Positions 1 through 5,529 of a DNA stretch of 5,529 nucleotides are shown here, piece by piece. The translations under genes were made by a program, and so were the position numbers. The notes below the pieces were generated by a model. It was not told the DNA's origin. It saw only the letters and a program-made list of their open reading frames with translations, and ran no database searches. Each line of letters opens with the position of its first letter. Position 1 is the stretch's first letter. Origin of the DNA: Burkholderiaceae bacterium (GTDB lineage Bacteria; Pseudomonadota; Gammaproteobacteria; Burkholderiales; Burkholderiaceae_D); contig JAIELO010000216.1 in assembly GCA_019752915.1 (NCBI GenBank), positions 1-5,529 on the forward strand. The letters are read 5' to 3'.

Positions 1-628
1 GCCGGTAGCGCTGCTGCGCATCGCCAGCACCTGCGTAAGCGGCAAACATGGCTTGCCAGCGCGCCAGTCGCTCCGGCGCTGCGGCCAGCACCACTTCCAG
101 CACCGCCGGTGCCGGTAAAGTCAGCGCACTCGCCGGCATGTCCTGCAACCGCACTGCCACGGTATGCGCAAACGCTGGCAGATGTGCCGGCATCGCAAGC
201 TGATTGGCGCGTGCCACGATCAGCAGACGGGCCGTCGGCTGCCACTCGCGTTCATGCTCGCGCAGCCAGCGCAGCGGCTGCACCGGCAGGGTGATGCGGG
301 TCGCGTCGGTCATACCGGCACTGGCGATCTGCTGTTGTGCCCAGACCGGATCGGCCTGCGGATCCAGCAGCACGGTGTCACCGCGCCACGGGAAGATGCT
401 GGCCGCCAGCCACGCCAGCAGGACGATCAGCAGCAGGCAGCGTAACAACAGCAGCAAACGGTCACGCCATTGCCACACGCGTAATTGTTCCGGTGCTGCC
501 GCTGGCAGAAACTTCGCAGACGCCAGCGTTTCGGCATCGAGCCGCTGGCGCTTCTGCCGGTGCCACCACCAGGGCAGCAGCAACAGCGGCAAGCCGAGCC
601 ACCAGTAAGGATAGGCGCTGACCATCAT
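1..628 (-). CDS. BatA-type membrane protein, N-terminal part (3' end outside window)
   Basis: Partial gene: 209 residues are visible from ATG 628 to the left edge with no stop. The start overlaps the DUF58 stop as ATGA. GGAG lies 10 nt and AGGG 4 nt upstream; the next codon is also ATG. The N-terminus resembles the double-transmembrane domain of BatA-type aerotolerance proteins. There is a first hydrophobic segment at about residues 6-22 (YPYWWLGLPLLLLPWWW), a basic loop with an AKFLP motif (38-42), then a second segment at about 58-79 (LLLLLRCLLLIVLLAWLAAS). The basic loop (HRQKRQR, RDR) suggests by the positive-inside rule that the loop is cytosolic and the rest periplasmic. After the second helix comes DTVLLDPQADPVW and an Ala/Leu/Pro-rich stretch in which I recognise no vWA motif. 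It probably anchors the MoxR/DUF58 system to the inner membrane. The C-terminal half is missing, so any further domain is unknown. Confidence 0.8.
   Translation of the reverse strand, partial: MMVSAYPYWWLGLPLLLLPWWWHRQKRQRLDAETLASAKFLPAAAPEQLRVWQWRDRLLLLLRCLLLIVLLAWLAASIFPWRGDTVLLDPQADPVWAQQQIASAGMTDATRITLPVQPLRWLREHEREWQPTARLLIVARANQLAMPAHLPAFAHTVAVRLQDMPASALTLPAPAVLEVVLAAAPERLARWQAMFAAYAGAGDAQQRYR
625..628 (-). other. ATGA stop-start overlap between DUF58 and BatA-type genes
   Basis: On the minus strand the ATG at 628..626 shares bases with the TGA at 627..625. This four-base overlap is typical of translational coupling and supports co-expression of the DUF58 protein and the membrane protein at linked levels. 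Confidence 0.85.
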
Positions 629-1557
629 TTCGCCCTTGCTCCGGCAGCCCGCAACCAGCCACGCAACACTTCCACCAGCGGCTGTTCGATGCGCGCTGCG
701 CAATGCACGATGTCGTTCTGCCGGCAGCTCAGCGCAACCTGCGCAAAGTGAGCGCGACTCTGCTCGAGGTAGGCGGCGCGGTCGGCACTACTCATGCGGT
801 GCAGACCTGAACTCTGTTCGGGATCGCGATACGCCGAGCCATTGCGGAAACTGGCATCGACTTCGGCCTGGGTGCGCAGCGTCAGCAAGCGCACATCGTG
901 ACGCAGGCGGCGCAGGCGCAGCAGGGCCTCGCTCAGTGGCGACGGCCATTCCAGAAAATCGCTGGCGACAAACAGTACGCCGGGACTGCGGGCAAAATGC
1001 AGATGCGCTTTCAATACTTCGCTAGCGGGCAGCGTGCCACCGGCTTGCGCCTTGTTCAGTTGTGCCAGAACCCGCTGCAACTGGCGCGGGCCGCGCGCAG
1101 CCGGTGTAAATTCCACCTTGCCGCCACCGCATACCACCAGCCCAAACGCGTCGCCCTGCCGCTGGGCGATGGCCGCCACGCAGGCCAGGATGGTACGGGC
1201 GAACCAGAGTTTATCGATGCCGTTGATGTCGCGACTCGGTTCGGCCATCGAGGCACTCGCATCCAGCCAGAGCCAGACGGCGACATGGCTGTCACGCTCG
1301 GCTTCGCGAATGAAATAGCGGTCGGCGCGTGCCAGCAGTTTCCAGTCGACCCGGCGCCACTCGTCGCCGGGCGCATAGGCGCGGTACTCGGAGAACTCGA
1401 CGCCCGCACCGCGTTCGCGCCCCGCGTGCAGACCATGTCCGAGACCGGCCAGCACGTGCCGGATCACCAGATCCAGATCGCGCGTATGCGCCATCATCGC
1501 CGTGGTCGGAGCAGTGGTTGACGCGTTGGCAGACATCATCTTGCTGGCAGCTTGCAT
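625..1557 (-). CDS. DUF58 protein with vWA-like core, probable MoxR partner
   Basis: 310 residues if read from ATG 1557, chosen because GAGG sits just upstream (1564..1561). A TTG at 1566 overlapping the MoxR stop and ATGs at 1539, 1536, 1497 and 1494 are also possible. The first 25 residues are Ala/Thr/Met-rich and look unlike the family, so a later start is credible. The DUF58 signature is clear: EYRAYAPGDEWRRVDWKLLA at about residues 57-76, then RYFIREAERD. It is followed by a vWA-type metal-ion site DASAS (99-103), with later candidates GGT (about 173-175) and SDF (199-201). No membrane helix is seen, though some DUF58 relatives carry N-terminal helices. DUF58 proteins are regularly encoded after MoxR ATPases and are thought to be their substrate adaptors or co-chaperones. 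The stop overlaps the start of the next gene by four bases (ATGA). Family is confident; exact role is inferred from context. Confidence 0.92.
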   Translation of the reverse strand: MQAASKMMSANASTTAPTTAMMAHTRDLDLVIRHVLAGLGHGLHAGRERGAGVEFSEYRAYAPGDEWRRVDWKLLARADRYFIREAERDSHVAVWLWLDASASMAEPSRDINGIDKLWFARTILACVAAIAQRQGDAFGLVVCGGGKVEFTPAARGPRQLQRVLAQLNKAQAGGTLPASEVLKAHLHFARSPGVLFVASDFLEWPSPLSEALLRLRRLRHDVRLLTLRTQAEVDASFRNGSAYRDPEQSSGLHRMSSADRAAYLEQSRAHFAQVALSCRQNDIVHCAARIEQPLVEVLRGWLRAAGARAK

Positions 1558-1560
1558 AGA

Positions 1561-1564
1561 CCTC
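1561..1564 (-). promoter_or_regulatory. Shine-Dalgarno-like GAGG before the DUF58 start
   Basis: GAGG on the minus strand, 3 nt before ATG 1557 and overlapping the MoxR stop region. The spacing is short, but no better site precedes the other candidate starts (TTG 1566; ATG 1539/1536; ATG 1497/1494). Confidence 0.35.
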
Positions 1565-2585
1565 AATCGGGACGGATATGCTCGCGCAGCGCCAGCAGAA
1601 TATCGGCAATCGCCACGCCGTCAGCTTCCGCTTCGAAGTTGCGCAGCACGCGGTGCGCCAGCACCGGCAACAGCATCGCAGCAATATCGTCGCGCGTCAC
1701 CGCCAGCCGCTGATGCATCAGCGCACGCGCCTTGGCTGCCAGCACCAGCGCCTGACCGGCACGCGGTCCAGCGCCCCAGCCGACATGCTTCTGCACGGCG
1801 GGCACGGTGCTCAGTGCCGGACGGGTAGCGCGCACCAGCCGCGTCGCATAGGCCAGCAGGTGATCACCGATTTCAATGTCACGCACCAGCTGCTGCAAGC
1901 GCAGCAGGGTTGCCACATCCATCACCGGTTCGGCATCACGCAGGCCGCTATGGGTGGTGGCCGACACCATCGCGATTTCTTCCGCTTCGCTCGGATACTC
2001 GACATCGATGCGCAACAGGAAGCGGTCCAGCTGCGCTTCCGGCAGCGGATAGGTCCCCGCCTGCTCGATCGGATTCTGGGTGGCCAGCACGAAGAACGGT
2101 TTGGGCAGACGGTGGGTGCGACCGGCAAACGTGACGCTGCGTTCCTGCATCGCTTCCAGCAGTGCCGACTGGGTCTTCGGTGGTGCGCGGTTGATTTCAT
2201 CGGCCAGCAGCACCTGCGTGAACACCGGCCCTTGCTGGAAGCGGAACTCGCGCTTGCCGGTAGCGTGATCCTCTTCCAGAATCTCGGTACCGACGATATC
2301 GGAAGGCATCAGGTCAGGGGTAAACTGCACCCGGTGGAAGTCCATATCGGTCGCTTGCGACAGCGATTTGACCAGCAGCGTTTTACCCAGCCCCGGCACA
2401 CCTTCGACCAGTGCATGGCCACCCGCAAGCAGGCAGATGATCAGCGAATCGATCACGTTTTCCTGACCGATAATCACGCGCGCCATACTCACCTTGAGCG
2501 CCGCCACTTTGGCCCCCAGTGCAGCAATTTCGTTTTCGCTCCAGGCGATGGCACCATCTGCCGGCATCAATGTAGACAAGTTCAA
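1563..2585 (-). CDS. MoxR-family AAA+ ATPase
   Basis: Protein of about 340 residues, normal for MoxR. Numbering is from TTG 2585. It has Walker A GVPGLGKT (62-69), the MoxR stretch FTPDLMPSDIVGTEI (88-102), FRFQQGPVF (114-122), Walker B VLLADEINRA (125-134), sensor 1 LATQNPIEQAGTYPLPEAQLDRFLL (from 167; the last part carries the probable arginine finger) and a sensor 2 region GAGPRAGQALVLAAKARAL (271-289) in the lid. MoxR ATPases hydrolyse ATP as hexameric, chaperone-like machines, usually with a vWA-domain partner; the DUF58 gene directly downstream fits that. The start is uncertain. TTG 2585 overlaps the DUF4159 stop (TTGA). TTG 2579 lies 7 nt after a good GGGAG. ATG 2567 is the first ATG but has no nearby ribosome binding site. 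All three precede the conserved domain, so function is unaffected. It is probably translationally coupled to the preceding gene. Which complex it acts on cannot be told. Confidence 0.95.
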   Translation of the reverse strand: MNLSTLMPADGAIAWSENEIAALGAKVAALKVSMARVIIGQENVIDSLIICLLAGGHALVEGVPGLGKTLLVKSLSQATDMDFHRVQFTPDLMPSDIVGTEILEEDHATGKREFRFQQGPVFTQVLLADEINRAPPKTQSALLEAMQERSVTFAGRTHRLPKPFFVLATQNPIEQAGTYPLPEAQLDRFLLRIDVEYPSEAEEIAMVSATTHSGLRDAEPVMDVATLLRLQQLVRDIEIGDHLLAYATRLVRATRPALSTVPAVQKHVGWGAGPRAGQALVLAAKARALMHQRLAVTRDDIAAMLLPVLAHRVLRNFEAEADGVAIADILLALREHIRPD

Positions 2586-3202
2586 GCTCCCAACGCGTAT
2601 TGAATAATGTTGACCGCAAAGCGGGTGTTATCGACCACCAGCCAGCGCTTGTTGCGGAAGTCGTAATCCCACTCGCAACCGTAATCCTTGTTGCTGTACA
2701 AAAGCCGCACGCGGCCGCCGAACTCCAGCGCCTTCAGATAGTCGTGCACCAGATCGTCGCCCCAGCCATTCAGTTCCACGCTGGTATTGGGTGGCCCGTC
2801 GAAATGGAAGAAGCTCGAATACAGCGGATGCGTATTCGGAATCTTGTGCAGCGCTTTGGCGCCGAAGATGCGGCCAATCTCGGCCTCGAACGATTTCGCG
2901 AACAGGCCATCGATATCGTGGTTGCAGTCGTCGACAAACAGAAAACCGCCACCACGGATATAGCGTTCCAGATTACGCCGTTCCGCTGGTGTGAACTGCA
3001 CCAGCTTGTGACCGGCGAAATAGCAGAACGGTGCCTCCAGCATTTTCGGATCCGACAGCGCGACGATCCGTTCAACGGGATCCACCCGCAAGGTCGTGTA
3101 TTCGACCAGCGAGTTGAGCACATTGCTCGGCATGCGGATGTCCACATCCCAGTCACCCGATTCGTACGTCAGACGGGTGAAATAAAAGTCGTAACTGGCC
3201 AC
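2582..3202 (-). CDS. stand-alone DUF4159 domain protein
   Basis: Complete 206-residue protein. It starts with GTG at 3202, preceded by GGAA with a 6-nt spacer. An in-frame TAA, which is the stop of the PmbA-like gene, lies six codons upstream, and no other start codon fits between, so the GTG is well fixed. The whole protein looks like DUF4159, a domain related to the class I glutamine amidotransferase (ThuA-like) fold. It shows W-D-V-D near residues 18-21, LSDPKMLEAPFCYFAGHK (49-66), TPAERRNLERYIRGGGFLFV (71-90) followed by DDCN, GRIFG (110-114), HPLYSSFF (125-132), YSNKDYGCEWDY (169-180) and a C-terminal RFAVNIIQYALG helix. I cannot point to a catalytic cysteine nucleophile, so enzymatic activity is uncertain. 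DUF4159 is often joined to a BatA-type membrane anchor. Here there is neither a signal peptide nor a membrane segment, and a BatA-like hairpin is encoded three genes later. Its stop overlaps the TTG start region of the MoxR gene. Function is unknown. Confidence 0.88.
   Translation of the reverse strand: MASYDFYFTRLTYESGDWDVDIRMPSNVLNSLVEYTTLRVDPVERIVALSDPKMLEAPFCYFAGHKLVQFTPAERRNLERYIRGGGFLFVDDCNHDIDGLFAKSFEAEIGRIFGAKALHKIPNTHPLYSSFFHFDGPPNTSVELNGWGDDLVHDYLKALEFGGRVRLLYSNKDYGCEWDYDFRNKRWLVVDNTRFAVNIIQYALGA
2587..2591 (-). promoter_or_regulatory. Shine-Dalgarno sequence for the MoxR gene
   Basis: GGGAG on the minus strand lies within the last codons of the DUF4159 gene. It is 7 nt before TTG 2579, 1 nt before TTG 2585 and 19 nt before ATG 2567. 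By spacing it favours TTG 2579 as the start, which implies a rare start codon for the ATPase. Confidence 0.5.
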
Positions 3203-3220
3203 GCTCGATTCCGATCTGCT

Positions 3221-4558
3221 TTACACCGCATCCGACAGCGAGGTGAAGTTAAAGTCACGCACCTTCATTGGCGGAATCAGCATCTGGAAGCGCACTTCAT
3301 CGCCACCGATCACCACCGGCTTGCCGAGTTCCTCGATGTTGTTCAGCATCGACACCGGGCTCTCGTTGAAACGGAAGTTCTTGATCGGATGTTTGATCTT
3401 GCCGTTCTCGATGTAGAAAGTGCCGTCGCGGGTAAGGCCCGTCAGCAGCAGCGATTGCGGATCGACCATACGGATATACCAGGTGCGCGTTACCAGCACG
3501 CCCTTCTTGGTGCTGGCAATCAGCTCCTCGGTGGATTTTCCGCCACCGGCCATAATCATATTGCCGTGCCGGCCGAAGGCGCGCTGGCCCTGCTTCTCGG
3601 CCCAGTAACGGGTGTAGTCGAGCGATTCGATCTTGCCGCCTTTGATCACATCACTGCGCTGGCGTGCCAGCATCGAGGCACTATCCCACGGCAGTACCGG
3701 CACGTCGGGATTCCACGGATCGGCCCAGACGTTGACCTGTTCATCGAACAGCTTTTCGCCGAGCCGGTTGCCACCACCTTTTTTCGACAGGAAGCTGCGC
3801 CCCTCGTCGGCCTGCCGTGCATCGAACGCGCCGAACATGCGACCGATAATTTCCGAGGTGGCGGCCGGTTCCAGAATCACCGTGTAGCGGCCCGGCTCCA
3901 GCGCCTTCGCTTCCACCGAGCGCAACGCTTTTTCGATCGCGATGTCGGACGCTTCGCGCGCATTGAACAGACGTGCATCGTTGGCAGAGCGGGTGGCCCA
4001 GCCGGAGCCACGTCCGTCTTCGGTACGGGTGGTCACGGTAAAGCCCAGATTACTCAGGGTCTGGTGTCCGAACACACCGTTCGAATTGGCGACCGTTTCA
4101 AACCCGGTGGTGTCGCTAAAGAAGCCAGCGGCCACCAGCCCCTGCTTGCGGCAGGCGTTGATACTGGTCGCCGCCACTTCGGCGCGATACTCAGGATCGA
4201 TGGCGGCAGTGGCGGCACTGAAGGTGGCCGATGACCGGTATTCCTGCTGCTTGATGGCAGGCTGGAACTCGGGATTCTCCGGCGCCAGCCGCGCCACATC
4301 TTCGGCGCGGCGCACCGCCTTTTCCAGCGACTTGTCATCAAACTCGTTAAGCGAGGCCGTGCCCTGACGCTTACCAAATGCGACGCTGACGGTGAGCTGG
4401 GTGTTCTCCACTAGGCCGGCCGTCGACACACTATTGCGGGCGTATCGGATATTGCCATTGCGGCTACCGCTGATCTGCACGCGGCATTCATCGGCGTGCG
4501 AGTAGGCCATCACCTTGTCGCAAATACGCTTTGCTTCTTCCTGACTGAGCATCTTCAT
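3221..4558 (-). CDS. PmbA/TldE-type protein, probable partner of the TldD-like peptidase
   Basis: Complete 445-residue protein, close to the usual PmbA/TldE length of about 450. It starts at ATG 4558, three bases after the TldD-like stop. A weak GGA, 6 nt upstream, overlaps that stop region. A second ATG two codons in (4552) is an alternative start. The N-terminal domain (about 1-200) has family features such as the strand RYARNSVSTAGLVENTQLTVSV. The C-terminal domain begins near residue 221 (EPGRYTVILEPAATSEIIGRM). At the place where TldD carries HExxxH this protein has EPAATSEII, so it lacks the zinc-binding histidines, as expected for the non-catalytic TldE half. The end has the conserved GLTRDGTFYIENGKIKHPI (about 374-392) and NNIEELG (406-412). 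Its role is inferred from the family: it would dimerise with the upstream protein and form the substrate channel. The substrate cannot be told from sequence. No signal peptide or membrane segment is visible, so it should be cytosolic. Confidence 0.93.
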   Translation of the reverse strand: MKMLSQEEAKRICDKVMAYSHADECRVQISGSRNGNIRYARNSVSTAGLVENTQLTVSVAFGKRQGTASLNEFDDKSLEKAVRRAEDVARLAPENPEFQPAIKQQEYRSSATFSAATAAIDPEYRAEVAATSINACRKQGLVAAGFFSDTTGFETVANSNGVFGHQTLSNLGFTVTTRTEDGRGSGWATRSANDARLFNAREASDIAIEKALRSVEAKALEPGRYTVILEPAATSEIIGRMFGAFDARQADEGRSFLSKKGGGNRLGEKLFDEQVNVWADPWNPDVPVLPWDSASMLARQRSDVIKGGKIESLDYTRYWAEKQGQRAFGRHGNMIMAGGGKSTEELIASTKKGVLVTRTWYIRMVDPQSLLLTGLTRDGTFYIENGKIKHPIKNFRFNESPVSMLNNIEELGKPVVIGGDEVRFQMLIPPMKVRDFNFTSLSDAV

Positions 4559-4561
4559 CGC

Positions 4562-5529
4562 TTATCCGATCTTGCGGGCAGTGTTAATGACATTGATACC
4601 GTTGAAGCGTGTGGTTGGCGAACCATGCGACACGGCGCTGACCTGACTAGGCTGACCCTTACCATCGAAGAAGGAACCACCCATGCGCCAGTCACGCTCG
4701 TCACACAATGCCGAACAGGCATTCCAGAACTCCTGCGTATTCGACTGGTAGGCCACGTCTTCCAGCGGATTGGTGATCTTGCCGTTCTTGATTTCGAAAT
4801 ACAGCTGGCCGCCAAACTGGAAGTTGTAACGCTGCTGGTCGATCGAGTAGGAGCCGCGACCAAGAATATAGATACCCTTCTTGACGTCTTTGACCATCTC
4901 GTCCGGCGTGAGCGGCTTCCTGCCCGCTTCCAGCGACACATTCGGCATGCGCTGGAACTGCACGCTGCTCCAGCTGTCGGCATACGAGCAGCCGTGCGAT
5001 TCTTTTTCGCCAATGATGGCAGCCTGATCGCGGGTCGCCTGATAGTTGACCAGAATCCCGTTGCGGATCAGATCCCAGCGTTTGGCCGGAACGCCTTCAT
5101 CATCGTAGGCCACGCAGCCGAGCGAGCCGGGAGTGGTTTTGTCGGCGACGATGTTGACCAGATCCGAACCATATTTGAAGTTTTTCGAGCGCCATTTATC
5201 CAGCGTGGCAAAGCTGGTGCCGGCATAGTTGGCTTCATAGCCCAGCACGCGATCGAGTTCGGTGGCATGGCCAACCGATTCGTGGATGGTCAGGAACAGG
5301 TGTTCCGGAGACAGCACCAGATCGTACTTGCCCGGTTCAACCGATTTTGCGGTGAGCTTTTCGCGCGCCTGACGACCGGCAGCGCGGGCATCTTCGATCA
5401 GATCGTAAGCACCTTTGTACAGCGTAGTAACGCCACCGGCAGCGGCGACCTTGTTGGCGGCCTTGGCGTCAAAGAATTCGTAGCCCATGCTGGCTGGCGA
5501 CGACAGACCGTCGCGGGTACGGAAGCGAT
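4562..5529 (-). CDS. TldD-type zinc metallopeptidase, C-terminal part (5' end outside window)
   Basis: Partial gene. The reading frame is open from the right edge (first full codon 5527..5525) to TAA at 4564..4562, giving 321 visible residues. The ATG at 5488 is internal to the frame, so the true start lies upstream. Residue numbers here count from that Met. The TldD/PmbA signature HExxxH (HESVGH, residues 69-74, bases 5284..5267) supplies two zinc-ligand histidines and the catalytic glutamate. It follows a KYDLVLSPEHL strand, as in the family. The C-terminal beta-rich domain includes ILGRGSYSIDQQRYNFQFGG (about 209-228) and YFEIKNGKITNPLEDV. In known systems TldD is the catalytic half of a TldD/TldE heterodimer that degrades unfolded peptides and trims ribosomally made peptides in the cytosol. 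The usual late Gly-x-Cys zinc site is not seen. The matching region reads GGSFFDGKGQ, so this is a divergent subfamily rather than classical E. coli-type TldD. A PmbA-like partner follows 3 bp downstream. Family assignment is secure; substrate is unknown. Confidence 0.93.
   Translation of the reverse strand, partial: RFRTRDGLSSPASMGYEFFDAKAANKVAAAGGVTTLYKGAYDLIEDARAAGRQAREKLTAKSVEPGKYDLVLSPEHLFLTIHESVGHATELDRVLGYEANYAGTSFATLDKWRSKNFKYGSDLVNIVADKTTPGSLGCVAYDDEGVPAKRWDLIRNGILVNYQATRDQAAIIGEKESHGCSYADSWSSVQFQRMPNVSLEAGRKPLTPDEMVKDVKKGIYILGRGSYSIDQQRYNFQFGGQLYFEIKNGKITNPLEDVAYQSNTQEFWNACSALCDERDWRMGGSFFDGKGQPSQVSAVSHGSPTTRFNGINVINTARKIG

Noticed and set aside
462..662. Small minus-strand frame (66 codons) spanning the DUF58/BatA-type junction
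   Set aside because: It overlaps both genes in another frame, while the BatA-type frame starting at 628 has a ribosome binding site, an ATGA overlap and two membrane helices.
898..1521. Plus-strand open frame (207 codons) opposite the DUF58 gene
   Set aside because: Antisense shadow of a gene with clear DUF58 and vWA motifs; no start signal and no recognisable protein features.
1578..2603. Plus-strand open frame (341 codons) opposite the MoxR gene
   Set aside because: It mirrors the MoxR gene almost end to end. Its His/Gln/Arg-rich translation is the expected complement of MoxR codons and shows no domain.
3203..3220. Possible small peptide or regulatory element between the PmbA-like and DUF4159 genes, considered because TldD/E pairs can process ribosomally made peptides
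   Set aside because: The gap is only 18 bases and just carries the weak GGAA ribosome binding site. No precursor peptide gene is seen anywhere in the window.
2600..4234. Long plus-strand open frame (544 codons) opposite the PmbA-like and DUF4159 genes
   Set aside because: It lies wholly antisense to two genes with clear family motifs, its translation is rich in His, Gln, Arg and Ala with no recognisable domain, and long antisense frames are common in GC-rich coding DNA.
4559..4561. Promoter or terminator between the TldD-like and PmbA-like genes
   Set aside because: The genes are three bases apart and no hairpin followed by a T-run was seen near the junction on the coding strand.

Overview
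The window holds one tightly packed run of six genes, all on the minus strand, with no RNA gene, mobile element, CRISPR array or intergenic gap longer than 18 bases. It reads like chromosomal DNA of a moderately GC-rich Gram-negative bacterium. A proteobacterium, possibly a betaproteobacterium, is my guess from general protein style, but no marker gene here fixes the taxonomy.

In transcription order (right to left) the genes are: (1) the C-terminal part of a TldD-type zinc metallopeptidase, cut by the right edge; (2) a PmbA/TldE-type partner; (3) a small stand-alone DUF4159 protein; (4) a MoxR-type AAA+ ATPase; (5) a DUF58 protein with a von Willebrand A (vWA)-like core; (6) the N-terminal part of a membrane protein with a BatA-type double-transmembrane hairpin, cut by the left edge. 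Junctions are +3 bp, +18 bp, about -4 bp, about -4 to +5 bp, and -4 bp. This points to a single mRNA with translational coupling in its later half. No internal promoter or terminator is evident, and the operon's promoter and end lie outside the window.

The cassette joins two machines. TldD/TldE pairs form a heterodimeric protease that digests unstructured peptides. MoxR ATPases with DUF58/vWA partners and BatA-like membrane proteins are thought to act as chaperone-like systems for maturation of metal-dependent or envelope-associated complexes. A plausible but unproven picture is a cytosolic ATPase, adaptor and peptidase module working with an inner-membrane anchor. The most notable points are the combination itself, the apparent loss of the usual zinc-binding cysteine motif in the TldD-like protein, and a DUF4159 domain encoded apart from its usual membrane anchor.
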